Source: Ectothiorhodospiraceae bacterium (GTDB lineage: Bacteria; Pseudomonadota; Gammaproteobacteria; HK1). Taken from it: a stretch of DNA of 64,000 bases. Made by a program: the position numbers and the translations under genes. The notes under the pieces were generated by a model, which ran no database searches, was not told the DNA's origin, and worked only from the letters and a program-made list of their open reading frames with translations. Where the stretch lies: NCBI GenBank assembly GCA_024234875.1, contig JACKNM010000017.1, forward strand, positions 62,001 through 126,000, in the 5' to 3' direction. Within the stretch, counting starts at the first letter, position 1. Every line of letters starts with the position of its first letter. Shown piece after piece: positions 45,618-54,164 of the stretch.

Positions 45618-45743
45618 GCGCGGCCTGGTCCGCCGGCATGCGCCGGGGGACGCACGGACGAGGGTCTCTGGCGCCGGGCGGGGGTGGCGCCGGTGGTCGG
45701 GGGCGGGGGTGACGGTCGACACCGCGATGGGCAGGCGCTGCCG

Positions 45744-46931
45744 GTGATCGGTCTCGACCTGCTTTGGCTGCTGCTTCCGGTGGCGGCGGCGTCCGGCTGG
45801 CTCGTCGGCAGGCGCGCGGTGGAGCCGCGCGAGGCGCCGCCCGCGCGTGGGCGCCTCGGGTCCGACTACTACCGCGGCATCAACTACCTCCTGAACGAGC
45901 AGCCGGACAAGGCCATCGAGGTCTTCATCGAGCTGCTCGAGGTCGACAGCGAGACGGCGCAGACCCACATCGCGCTCGGCAACCTGTATCGGCGTCGCGG
46001 TGAGGTCGACCGCGCGATTCGCATCCATCAGAACCTCGTCTCGCGCGCCGGTGATCGCTCCGGCGAGCGACACGATGCGCTGCTCGAGTTGGCGCAGGAC
46101 TACCTGAGCGCAGGGCTGCTGGACCGCGCCGAGAACCTGTTCCTGGAGCTCTCGGAGATCTCGGGTTACGAGGTCCAGGCGCTACGTCAGCTCATCGACA
46201 TCTACGAGCAGGAGCGCGACTGGGAGAAGGCGGTGCGCTCGGTGCGTCAGCTCGAGCGGGTGACCGGCAACCAGCTCGGCGTCGTCATCGCCCACTACCA
46301 GTGCGAGGAGGCGCAGCGCCTGCGGGCGGCCGGCGATGCGGGTGCCGCGCTCGCGCAGGCGCGCGCGGCTCTGGCCAGTCATCGCGGGTCCGTTCGTGCC
46401 AGCCTCCTCGAGGGCGAGCTGCTGCAGGCGAGTGGCGACATCGACGGGGCGCTCGACGCGTTTCGGCGGGTCGAGACCCAGGACCCGGACTACATCCCGG
46501 TCGCGGTGCCGCGTATCGAGGAGTGCTTTCGCCTCGGCGGCCGGCGCGGTGAGCTGGGTGCCGTGCTCGAGCGTCTGGCCGAGGCCCACGGAGGAGTGAC
46601 CGTGCTACTGGCACGGGCGAAGGTGGTGGCCGAGGCCGAGGGAGCACGCGCGGCGGTGGACATGCTGGCGGCGGCGCTGCGCAGCCGGAGCTCGGTCCGG
46701 GGTCTGGACCGGCTCGTCGAGCTCGAGCGCCAGCTCCTGCGTGGGGGGCGCGAGCCTCGAGAGGCGGCTCACCTCGAGATCCTGAGCACGTTGACGCGCG
46801 AGCTGCTCCGGGATCGGCCGGTGTACCAGTGCAGCCACTGCGGGTTCCCGGCGCGCTCGCTACACTGGCAATGCCCCAGCTGCAAGCACTGGAACACGGT
46901 CAAGCCGATACGCGGCGTGGATGGAGAATGA
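45744..46931 (+). CDS. lapB: Lipopolysaccharide assembly protein LapB (TPR/rubredoxin)
   Basis: LapB is an inner-membrane-anchored TPR protein that controls LpxC turnover and lipopolysaccharide assembly. The 395-residue protein starts with a short membrane helix (LDLLWLLLPVAAASGWLVG) and YYRGINYLLNEQPDKAIEVF, followed by about nine TPR repeats. It ends with a rubredoxin-type zinc site, CSHCGFPARSLHWQCPSCKH. The GTG at 45744 matches the E. coli N-terminus; an open frame extends to 45684 without family similarity. Unusually lapA is missing between ihfB and lapB. The 3' end abuts pyrF. Confidence 0.93.
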   Translation: MIGLDLLWLLLPVAAASGWLVGRRAVEPREAPPARGRLGSDYYRGINYLLNEQPDKAIEVFIELLEVDSETAQTHIALGNLYRRRGEVDRAIRIHQNLVSRAGDRSGERHDALLELAQDYLSAGLLDRAENLFLELSEISGYEVQALRQLIDIYEQERDWEKAVRSVRQLERVTGNQLGVVIAHYQCEEAQRLRAAGDAGAALAQARAALASHRGSVRASLLEGELLQASGDIDGALDAFRRVETQDPDYIPVAVPRIEECFRLGGRRGELGAVLERLAEAHGGVTVLLARAKVVAEAEGARAAVDMLAAALRSRSSVRGLDRLVELERQLLRGGREPREAAHLEILSTLTRELLRDRPVYQCSHCGFPARSLHWQCPSCKHWNTVKPIRGVDGE

Positions 46932-46932
46932 C

Positions 46933-47676
46933 ATGACGACAAGCGCGCGGGAGAGACGAGCGATCGATGCCGGGAGCCGCATCATCGTCGCCCTGGACCA
47001 TCCGACTCCGGAGCAGGCGCTCGCGCTGGTCGATCGGCTCGATCCCGCGCGTTGCGCGTTGAAGGTCGGCAAGTCGCTGTTCGTGCGTGGCGGCGGTCCG
47101 GCGCTGGTCGACACGGTGCAGCGCCGCGGCTTTCGCGTATTCCTCGATCTCAAGTTCCACGACATCCCGCATCAGGTGGCCGGTGCCTGCAGGGCGGCGG
47201 CCGACCTCGGGGTCTGGCTGCTCACGGTGCACGCAAGCGGCGGCCCGCAGATGCTCGCCGCGGCGCGCGAGGGGGTGGGCGACGGCCCGCAGCGGCCGCT
47301 GGTGGTCGCGGTGACCGTGCTCACCAGCCTCGATGCCGAGGGGCTGGCCGCGATCGGCATCGCGCGCGGTCCGAGCGCGCAGGCGAAGCTGCTGGCGGGG
47401 CTGGCCCAGGACTCGGGCGTCGACGGACTCGTCTGCTCGCCGGTCGATCTGGCCGACCTCGCCGACGTCTGCGAGCCGGACTTCCTCCGTGTCACCCCCG
47501 GGGTGCGACCGGCGGGCAGCGCGGCCGATGATCAGGCGCGCATCAGCACGCCGGGTGATGCGATCCGGGCCGGTGCGCACCACCTCGTCATCGGTCGTCC
47601 GATCACCGGCGCCCCGGACCCGCACGCCGCGCTCGTGGCCATCGAGCGCGAGGTCGCGCAGGCGCTGCGGTCGTAG
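46933..47676 (+). CDS. pyrF: Orotidine 5'-phosphate decarboxylase
   Basis: PyrF converts OMP to UMP, the last step of de novo pyrimidine synthesis. The 247-residue protein has the catalytic motif FLDLKFHDIPHQVAGACRAA, plus IIVALDHPTPEQALALVDRL, TPGVRPAGSAADDQARISTP and HHLVIGRPITGAPDPHAAL. The ATG at 46933 is chosen because GGAG lies 6 bases upstream; the ATG at 46921 is in frame and possible. It follows lapB by 1 base, and the two are adjacent in E. coli too. It converges on argA. Confidence 0.95.
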   Translation: MTTSARERRAIDAGSRIIVALDHPTPEQALALVDRLDPARCALKVGKSLFVRGGGPALVDTVQRRGFRVFLDLKFHDIPHQVAGACRAAADLGVWLLTVHASGGPQMLAAAREGVGDGPQRPLVVAVTVLTSLDAEGLAAIGIARGPSAQAKLLAGLAQDSGVDGLVCSPVDLADLADVCEPDFLRVTPGVRPAGSAADDQARISTPGDAIRAGAHHLVIGRPITGAPDPHAALVAIEREVAQALRS

Positions 47677-47699
47677 CCCGACACCGGAGCCGCGACGCC

Positions 47700-49028
47700 T
47701 CAGACCAGCAGCTTGCGCAACACGCGCGAGCGCCGGGCGCTGTCGTAATCGGCCCGCCGCTCGACAGGTAACGCCTCGACCCCGACGTCGACGAAGCCCC
47801 GCTCCTTGAACCAGTGCACCGCCTGGGTCGTCAGCACGAACAGGTGCTCGGCGCCGCCGGCCCGCGCGTCGCGCTCGCCGATCTCGAGCAGGCGATCGCC
47901 CCACCCACCCTTGCGGTAGTCAGGATGGACCGCGAGGCAGGCGAACTCGGCGCTCGATTGCTCCGCGAAGGGGTGAATCGCCGCGCACGCGATCACCGTG
48001 CCGTCACGCTCGACCACCAGGTAGTGGTCGATCTCGGTCTCCAGTCGCTCGCGGCTGCGCCGCACCAGCGCACCCTCGCTCTCCATCGGTGCGATGAGCT
48101 CGAGGATTCCGCCGACGTCGTCGATTCCCGCGCGGCGCACCGCGTCGTACGGATCGGCGTTGACCATGGTGCCGATGCCGTCGCGGGTGAACAGCTCGAG
48201 GAGGAGCGCGCCCGACCGGGAGCGATCGACGAGGTGGGTCCGGTTGACGCCGTTGCGGCACGCGTGTAGCGCCGCCGCCAGCAACCGCGCGCGCTCGGAC
48301 ACCACGTCGTGCTCGCCTCGCCACCACTGCGCGAGGGTGTGCTTCGCCTCCTCGATGCCGAGCTGGGCGATCAGCGCGCCGGAGTCGTCCTCCAGACCGT
48401 CGCTCTCGACGAGGAACAGCAGCTTGGCGGCCTTGAGCTCGATCGCGATCTCCGTCGCCACCTGCTCGGCGGGGATGTTGAAGACCTCGCCGGTCGGCGA
48501 GTAGCCGAGTGGCGAGACGAGCACGATTGCGCCCTCGTCGAGACGGCGACGAATGCCCTCGCCGTCGATGCGTCGCACCTGGCCGGTGTGTTGGAAGTCC
48601 ACCCCGGAACGGATCCCGATCGGCCGCGCGGTCACCACGTTGCCGCTGGCGACGCGCAGGCGCGCCCCGGCCATCGGTGAGTTGGCGAGGCCCATCGACA
48701 GCAGCGCCTCGATCTCGATCCGCGCTGCCCCGACGGCCTCGAGCACCGGGCCGATCGTCTCCGCGGTGGTCACGCGCAGGCCGCGCACGTACTCGACCGC
48801 GTGTCCTGCGTCGGCGAGCCGCGAGTCGATCTGTGGTCGTGCACCGTGCACCAGCACGAGGCGGATGCCGAGACTGTCGAGCAGCGCGAGATCGTGCACC
48901 AGCTCGGGGAATGCCGGGTCCAGCAGAGCCTCGCCACCGAACTGGATGACGAACGTGCGGTCGCGGTGCGCATTGATATAGGGCGCGGCACCGCGGAACC
49001 AGTCGACGAAGCCTTCGATGTTCGACAT
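47700..49028 (-). CDS. argA: Amino-acid N-acetyltransferase (N-acetylglutamate synthase)
   Basis: ArgA makes N-acetylglutamate, the first step of arginine synthesis, and is normally inhibited by arginine. The 442-residue protein has an N-terminal amino-acid-kinase-like domain (VIQFGGEALLDPAFPELVHD, LVLVHGARPQIDSRL, VLVSPLGYSPTGEVFNIPAE) and a C-terminal GNAT domain (YLVVERDGTVIACAAIHPF, ACLAVHPDYRKGGWGDRLLE, LTTQAVHWFKERGF). This two-domain form and length are those of the classical gammaproteobacterial ArgA. It converges on pyrF, 23 bases away. Confidence 0.96.
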   Translation of the reverse strand: MSNIEGFVDWFRGAAPYINAHRDRTFVIQFGGEALLDPAFPELVHDLALLDSLGIRLVLVHGARPQIDSRLADAGHAVEYVRGLRVTTAETIGPVLEAVGAARIEIEALLSMGLANSPMAGARLRVASGNVVTARPIGIRSGVDFQHTGQVRRIDGEGIRRRLDEGAIVLVSPLGYSPTGEVFNIPAEQVATEIAIELKAAKLLFLVESDGLEDDSGALIAQLGIEEAKHTLAQWWRGEHDVVSERARLLAAALHACRNGVNRTHLVDRSRSGALLLELFTRDGIGTMVNADPYDAVRRAGIDDVGGILELIAPMESEGALVRRSRERLETEIDHYLVVERDGTVIACAAIHPFAEQSSAEFACLAVHPDYRKGGWGDRLLEIGERDARAGGAEHLFVLTTQAVHWFKERGFVDVGVEALPVERRADYDSARRSRVLRKLLV

Positions 49029-49090
49029 CGCGCGACCCGTGAATGCGAAGGGGCGAGCACCTCCGCGCGGAGGTACGAGCGTGGCGGGGA

Positions 49091-49096
49091 ATTATA
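49091..49096 (-). promoter_or_regulatory. Candidate -10 of the argA promoter
   Basis: A perfect TATAAT reads on the minus strand about 65 bases upstream of the argA ATG, in AT-rich sequence unusual for this genome. The -35 region is poor, so an activator or a weak promoter is possible. Confidence 0.45.
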
Positions 49097-49268
49097 GGTG
49101 CTCGCGCCACCCGTGCGGGGGTCTGCGGCGAGCCGGCGTTGCGCCGATCTGGTGCCTTCGCGGGCGCTCTGCAAGCGCCGTGACGCAGCGTGGTGCGGTA
49201 CCGTCGACACGACCCCGGCTACACCTGCGAGAACCACGATGTCAATGCTGCGACGCACCATGGCTCGC

Positions 49269-49298
49269 TTGTCAAATGCCCCTGGCTAGTGTTGCAAT
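49269..49298 (+). promoter_or_regulatory. Candidate sigma-70 promoter for aapJQMP
   Basis: TTGTCA (5 of 6 match to -35) is followed after 18 bases by TGCAAT (4 of 6 to -10), about 175 bases upstream of aapJ. It is the best match in this gap. Confidence 0.4.
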
Positions 49299-49471
49299 GC
49301 CGGCGGTCCGTAATCCGAAATGCGATTCGGCATGCCCTCTCCGGGGGACACTCGGCGCCGCTCAGCGCGAGCGTGGTCGGGCAAGTCGGCGGACGCACGG
49401 GATTCGCGTGATGCGGCCGGTGCGACGCAGACGTCCGGAGAATGAACTCGACAGTTGGGGGAATGATTCTC

Positions 49472-50518
49472 ATGAGGAAGAACAAGCTTCTCGGCATCGC
49501 AGGCGGCGTGCTCGCGGCGCTGTCGTTGTCGTCCGGCAACGCGCTGGCACAGAGCTCCACGCTGGACACCGTCAAGCAGCGGGGCCACCTGCGCTGCCAG
49601 GTCGGCGTGCCCTCGCCAGGCTTCTACCAGCTCTCGCAGGACGGCACCTGGTCCGGCAGTGACGTCTCCATCTGCCGCGCGGTCGCCGCGGCCATCTTCG
49701 GTGACCCGAACAAGGTCGAGTTCCAGTCGGTGACCAGCGCCGTGCGCTTCACCGCGCTGGCCAACGGTGAGTCGGACATGCTGTCCCGGACCACCACCTG
49801 GACGCTGTTCCGTGAGACCCAGCTCGGTCTCGACTTCACCGCGGTCAACTTCTACGACGGTCAGGGCTTCATGGTGCCGAAGGACTCCGGCATCAAGAGC
49901 GCGCTGGAGCTGAAGGGTGCCACGGTCTGCGTGCTCACCGGCACCACCACCGAGCTGAACCTCACCGACTTCAGCCGCCAGCACGGCCTCGACATCCAGC
50001 CGGTGGTGTTCGAGGACAACAACGTCCGCGACGACACCTACATCAAGGGTGGCTGCGACGCGATCACCAACGACAAGTCGAGCCTGGCGTCGAGCCGCGC
50101 GAAGTTCCCGGACCAGAGCGCGCACATCATCCTCCCGGAGACCATCTCCAAGGAGCCGCTGGGCCCGGTCGTGCGCCAGGGCGACTCGCAGTGGCGTGAT
50201 GTCGTGCTGTGGACCGTGTTCGCGCTCATCGGTGCCGAGGAGTACGGCGTCAACTCGAAGAACGTCGACGAGATGCGGGCCAATCCGCCGAACCCCGAGG
50301 TCGCGCGCATGCTCGGCGTCGAGGGTGACCTCAACAAGGGTCTCGGCCTGTCCAAGGAGTGGGCGTACAACATCATCAAGACCGTCGGCAACTACGGCGA
50401 GGTCTATGACAAGTACATGGGCGACGGCTCGCCCGAGGGCATCGGCATCCCGCGCGACGGCAGCGCCAACGCGCTGTGGACCAAGGGCGGCCTGATGTAC
50501 GCGCCTCCGTTCCGTTGA
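49472..50518 (+). CDS. aapJ: General L-amino acid-binding protein AapJ
   Basis: AapJ is the periplasmic receptor of a broad-range polar amino-acid ABC transporter. The signal peptide (LLGIAGGVLAALSLSSGNAL followed by AQ) is clear, and the mature part begins SSTLDTVKQRGHLRCQVGVP. The SBP3 segments DVSICRAVAAAIFGDPNKVE and GATVCVLTGTTTELNLTDF follow, and the protein ends MYAPPFR, as in AapJ. The ATG at 49472 is preferred because GGGGGA lies 9 bases upstream; ATGs at 49442 and 49463 are in frame. AapQ, AapM and AapP follow on the same strand, forming the whole transporter. Confidence 0.93.
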   Translation: MRKNKLLGIAGGVLAALSLSSGNALAQSSTLDTVKQRGHLRCQVGVPSPGFYQLSQDGTWSGSDVSICRAVAAAIFGDPNKVEFQSVTSAVRFTALANGESDMLSRTTTWTLFRETQLGLDFTAVNFYDGQGFMVPKDSGIKSALELKGATVCVLTGTTTELNLTDFSRQHGLDIQPVVFEDNNVRDDTYIKGGCDAITNDKSSLASSRAKFPDQSAHIILPETISKEPLGPVVRQGDSQWRDVVLWTVFALIGAEEYGVNSKNVDEMRANPPNPEVARMLGVEGDLNKGLGLSKEWAYNIIKTVGNYGEVYDKYMGDGSPEGIGIPRDGSANALWTKGGLMYAPPFR

Positions 50519-50598
50519 TCGCCGGCACTCGGGCCCCGTGAGCACACGGGGCCCGAGTGCGCTCAGCCGACGGCATCGCGAGCGAGGGGGATATTCAC

Positions 50599-51801
50599 AT
50601 GGCGGTCGTATTCGACGAAGGCGCGCCGACGCAGTCGCGCTCGACCTTCGCACGTATCGTCAACGACGAGACCAACCGGTCCGTCTTCTACCAGATCGTC
50701 GTCTTCGGGCTCATCGCCTGGGTCGCCTGGTACCTGTTTACCAATACCGCGCACAACCTGGAGACCCGGGGCATGAGCTCCGGCTTCGGGTTCCTGGGCT
50801 CGACTGCCGGGTTCAGCATCGCGTGGACGGTCATCCCGTACGAGCCGACCAACAGCTACGGCTACGTATTCCTGGTCGGTATCGTCAACACGCTGGTGGT
50901 CTCGCTGACTGCCATCGTGTTCACCACCATTCTCGGATTCTTCATCGGTGTCTTCCGGCTGTCGCGCAACTGGCTCGTCGCCACGCTCGCCTCGTGGTAC
51001 GTCGAGATCATTCGCAACACGCCCCTGCTGCTCCAGATCCTGTTCTGGTACACCGCGGTGTTCAGCCTGCTCCCGCGGCCGAAGCAGAGCATCGAGATCC
51101 TGGGGATGTTCCCGCTCAACAACCGCGGGTTCTACTACCCCGCGCCGGTCCCCGGTGACGGCTTCTGGATGACGATGCTCGCGATCGTGGTCGGCATCGT
51201 GCTGGCGTACGTCATCGCGGTGCGCGCCAAACGCAAGCAGATCGCGACCGGTGAACGCTCGGCGGTTGCACTGCCGGTGCTCGGCGCGGTGATCGGGCTG
51301 CCGGTGGTGGTCTACCTCGTGACCGGCCAGCCGCTCGCGTGGGACCAGCCGGAGCTCAAGGGCTTCAACTTCGTCGGCGGCGGAAGCGTTCCGCCGGCCT
51401 TCTGTGCACTGTTCCTGGCCCTGGTGATCTACCACGCGGCGTACATCGCCGAGAACGTCCGCGCCGGAATCATGTCGGTCACCAAGGGGCAGACCGAGGC
51501 GGCCTACTCGCTGGGGTTGCGTCCGAGCTGGACCATGCGGCTGGTCATCATCCCGCAGGCGATGCGAGCCATCATCCCGCCGTTGATCAGCACCTGGATG
51601 ACGGTGGTCAAGAACTCGTCCCTGGCGGTGGCAATCGGGTATCCCGACGTGGTCGCGGTCTTCATGCAGACCTCGCTCAACCAGTCCGGGCATGCCATCG
51701 AGATCGTCGCCATGGTGATGCTGTTCTACAGCGTGGTGAGCCTCACCATCTCGGCGGCGCTCAACTACTACAACAAGCTGATTCAGCTCAAAGAGCGGTA
51801 A
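50599..51801 (+). CDS. aapQ: General L-amino acid transporter permease AapQ
   Basis: AapQ is one of two inner-membrane permease subunits. The 400-residue protein has an N-terminal helix (YQIVVFGLIAWVAWYLF) and LETRGMSSGFGFLGSTAGFS, a long AapQ hallmark. The permease core has LASWYVEIIRNTPLLLQILF, and the EAA loop is in TEAAYSLGLRPSWTMRLVII. GAGGGGGA precedes the ATG at 50599. The 80-base gap after aapJ contains an inverted GC-rich repeat (GGGCCCCGTG/CACGGGGCCC) that could form a hairpin and reduce expression of downstream genes relative to aapJ. Confidence 0.93.
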   Translation: MAVVFDEGAPTQSRSTFARIVNDETNRSVFYQIVVFGLIAWVAWYLFTNTAHNLETRGMSSGFGFLGSTAGFSIAWTVIPYEPTNSYGYVFLVGIVNTLVVSLTAIVFTTILGFFIGVFRLSRNWLVATLASWYVEIIRNTPLLLQILFWYTAVFSLLPRPKQSIEILGMFPLNNRGFYYPAPVPGDGFWMTMLAIVVGIVLAYVIAVRAKRKQIATGERSAVALPVLGAVIGLPVVVYLVTGQPLAWDQPELKGFNFVGGGSVPPAFCALFLALVIYHAAYIAENVRAGIMSVTKGQTEAAYSLGLRPSWTMRLVIIPQAMRAIIPPLISTWMTVVKNSSLAVAIGYPDVVAVFMQTSLNQSGHAIEIVAMVMLFYSVVSLTISAALNYYNKLIQLKER

Positions 51802-51807
51802 ACGACG

Positions 51808-53169
51808 ATGGCCACCGACAACACTCAGCCGGGCCAGGATGCCGCGATCGTCTTCGAGCCGAAGCAGAGCCGGTCCGCGCCGGTGGCGTCGGTCGGCGTG
51901 ATCGGCTGGCTGCGCGAGAACCTCTTCTACTCGTGGTTCAGCACCATCGTCACGGTGGTGGTGGCATGGGGCATGTTCGAGGGCGCGGCCTATCTGTACG
52001 ACTGGGGCGTGACCAAGGCCGTGTTCGAGGCCGAGTCGCGGCGACAGTGCCTGAACACGAGCCCCGACGGTGCGTGCTGGGCCGGCATCATCGATTGGAT
52101 GAACGGCTTCATGTACGGCCGATATCCGGACGAGGAGCAGTGGCGAATCAATCTGGGCGGGGTTCTGCTGATCGCCTGGGTCCTGCCGTTCTGGCTGCCG
52201 AACCTCAAGGGCAAGATCGGCATCGGCATGAGCGCGGTGATGGTCTACCCGTTCCTCGCCGCCTACCTGTTCCTCGGCGGCGAGCGCGGCGTGTTCCTGA
52301 ACCTGATGGTGTTCCTGGCCATCACCTTGCTGGTGCTGAACTGGGTGCACGTGGTCCTGTTCTATCTGACCGGTAGAACGCTCACCGAGAACCTGGTGCG
52401 GATGACCGGGTTCGAGCATCGGCCGGAGACGACGCACAAGTATCCGATGCTCGCGCTGGTGGCGGTGGTGTGGGGCTGTGTCTACGCCTGGTTGGGCGAC
52501 TGGCAGCTCGAGCTGGTGCGCACCAACCTCTGGGGGGGGCTGTTCCTGACCATCGTCATCGCCGGTGTCGCCATCGTGAGCGCATTGCCGGGTGGCGTCG
52601 CGCTCGCGCTCGCGCGCCGCTCGACGATGCCGGTGATTCGGGTGTTCGCGATCACCTTCATCGAGCTGTTCCGCTCGGTGCCCCTGATCACCGTCCTGTT
52701 CATGGCGGTGACGATGATGCCGCTGTTCCTGCCGGAGGACTTCCAGCTCAACAAGCTGGTGCAGGTGATGATCGGGGTCTGTCTGTTCGCGGCCGCCTAC
52801 ATGGCCGAGGTGGTGCGCGGCGGCCTGCAGGCGATTCCGAACGGCCAGTACGAGGCGGCCAAGGCGATGGGGTTGAGTTACTGGAAGATGATGAATCTCG
52901 TCATCCTGCCCCAGGCGCTCAAGCTCATGATCCCGAACATCGTCGGCAACTTCATGGGGCTGCTGAAGGACACCACGCTGGTGTCGATCATCGGGCTCTA
53001 CGACATGCTGAACATGCTCAAGGCGGTCGGCCAGAACCCGATCTGGATCGGGCTGCACAAGGAGCCCCTGGTCTTCGGCGCGGCGATCTACTTCGTGCTG
53101 TGCTTCGCGATGTCGAAGTACAGCCAGCGGCTCGAGCGGACCATCGGCCAGGGCAACACTGGGCGATAG
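51808..53169 (+). CDS. aapM: General L-amino acid transporter permease AapM
   Basis: AapM is the second permease subunit, 453 residues. The sequence has an N-terminal cytoplasmic stretch, several helices (LLIAWVLPFWLPNLKGKIGI, AYLFLGGERGVFLNLMVFLA) and the conserved core with FIELFRSVPLITVLFMAVTM and the EAA loop YEAAKAMGLSYWKMMNLVIL. It follows aapQ by 6 bases and precedes aapP by 64. Length and order match the rhizobial and pseudomonad Aap systems. Confidence 0.94.
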   Translation: MATDNTQPGQDAAIVFEPKQSRSAPVASVGVIGWLRENLFYSWFSTIVTVVVAWGMFEGAAYLYDWGVTKAVFEAESRRQCLNTSPDGACWAGIIDWMNGFMYGRYPDEEQWRINLGGVLLIAWVLPFWLPNLKGKIGIGMSAVMVYPFLAAYLFLGGERGVFLNLMVFLAITLLVLNWVHVVLFYLTGRTLTENLVRMTGFEHRPETTHKYPMLALVAVVWGCVYAWLGDWQLELVRTNLWGGLFLTIVIAGVAIVSALPGGVALALARRSTMPVIRVFAITFIELFRSVPLITVLFMAVTMMPLFLPEDFQLNKLVQVMIGVCLFAAAYMAEVVRGGLQAIPNGQYEAAKAMGLSYWKMMNLVILPQALKLMIPNIVGNFMGLLKDTTLVSIIGLYDMLNMLKAVGQNPIWIGLHKEPLVFGAAIYFVLCFAMSKYSQRLERTIGQGNTGR

Positions 53170-53233
53170 CACGTGGCCCTGACGCGCCGCGCCCGAGAGG
53201 GCGCCGGCGCGTGTGACGGCTCGGAGAGAAGAC

Positions 53234-54031
53234 GTGAGCGCGACCGATACGGTGCCCATGGCCCCCGAGGGGCAGATCGCATCCGCGATCACCGACGAGG
53301 AGGTCATCCGCCTCATCAACGTGAACAAGTGGTACGGCGAGTTCCACGTGCTCAAGGACGTGAACCTGTCCGTGCGCCGCGGTGAGCGGATCGTCATCTG
53401 CGGACCGTCGGGCTCGGGCAAGTCGACCCTGATCCGTTGCATCAACCGGCTGGAGCAGCATCAGGAAGGCGAGATCATCGTCAACGGCACGACGCTCGAC
53501 AGCAACGTCAAGAACATCGAGGCCATTCGTAGCGACGTCGGGATGGTGTTCCAGTCCTTCAACCTGTTTCCGCATCTCACCGTGCTGGAGAACTGCACGC
53601 TCGCACCGATGTGGGTGCGCAAGCGTCCCCTCGACGAGGCGGCAGACGTCGCGATGAAGTATCTCGAGCGGGTACGGATTCCGGAGCAGGCCCACAAGTA
53701 TCCGGGACAGCTCTCCGGCGGGCAGCAGCAGCGGGTCGCGATCGCACGCAGTCTGTGCATGAACCCCAACATCATGCTGTTCGACGAGCCGACGTCGGCA
53801 CTCGATCCGGAGATGATCTCCGAGGTGCTCGACGTGATGGTGGAGCTCGCCGCCTCCGGCATGACGATGCTGGTGGTGACCCACGAGATGGCGTTCGCCC
53901 GCAAGGTGGCGGACCGTGTGATCTTCATGGACCAGGGCGAGATCGTCGAGGAGAACGCCCCCGACGAGTTCTTCGCCAACCCGCGGGTCGACCGCTCCAG
54001 GTTGTTCTTGAGTCAGATCCTGGCGCACTGA
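53234..54031 (+). CDS. aapP: General L-amino acid transporter ATPase AapP
   Basis: AapP is the ATP-binding subunit driving the Aap importer. Walker A is ICGPSGSGKSTLIRCINRLE, the signature LSGGQQQRVAIARSLCMNPN, and Walker B MLFDEPTSALDPEM; the switch region THEMAFARKVADRV follows. The GTG at 53234 has GGAG 7 bases upstream and is preferred; a GTG at 53213 adds seven residues. A 30-residue acidic N-terminal extension precedes the usual INVNKWYGEFHVLKDVNLSV. It completes the aapJQMP operon. Confidence 0.94.
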   Translation: MSATDTVPMAPEGQIASAITDEEVIRLINVNKWYGEFHVLKDVNLSVRRGERIVICGPSGSGKSTLIRCINRLEQHQEGEIIVNGTTLDSNVKNIEAIRSDVGMVFQSFNLFPHLTVLENCTLAPMWVRKRPLDEAADVAMKYLERVRIPEQAHKYPGQLSGGQQQRVAIARSLCMNPNIMLFDEPTSALDPEMISEVLDVMVELAASGMTMLVVTHEMAFARKVADRVIFMDQGEIVEENAPDEFFANPRVDRSRLFLSQILAH

Positions 54032-54088
54032 GCCAGGCGAGGTCGCGCGGCGCCGACCTCGTACGTCCGGCGACTCGGCTCCCCATTT

Positions 54089-54120
54089 CCCGGATTGCGC
54101 TTCGCTTCATCCGGGCTACG
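54089..54120 (+). repeat. Short palindromic intergenic repeat (CCCGGAT...ATCCGGG)
   Basis: CCCGGAT and ATCCGGG form a 7-base stem around GCGCTTCGCTTC, followed by GCTACG. This motif (on the other strand a GTAGCCCGGATGAAGCG-type sequence) is a dispersed repeat seen in many proteobacterial genomes. It lies between aapP and the aminotransferase gene and could act as an RNA 3' stabiliser. Confidence 0.7.
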
Positions 54121-54164
54121 ATCACTGCGATTCGTGGTACGCCCGCGCGCCGAGTCATTCCGAT

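Larger units (their letters stand above)
49029..49471. other. Divergent intergenic region argA / aapJ
   Basis: This 443-base gap between two divergent units shows no gene. It holds candidate promoters for argA (49091-49096) and aapJ (49269-49298). The first 60 bases carry a small inverted repeat (CACCTCC/GGAGGT, about 49058-49074) that could be an operator. I see no tRNA, no clear arginine-repressor pair and no riboswitch. A partial sigma-54-like TGGC/TTGC match is spaced 2 bases too short. Confidence 0.4.

Noticed and set aside
49280..49297. Sigma-54 promoter for aapJ (TGGC...TTGC).
   Set aside because: GG and GC are 10 bases apart instead of 12, so the -24/-12 spacing is wrong.
50563..53445. 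A 960-codon open frame on the strand opposite aapQ/aapM/aapP.
   Set aside because: The sense strand encodes three well-matched Aap proteins. The antisense translation is His/Arg/Gln/Glu-rich with no family features, a normal shadow in GC-rich DNA.
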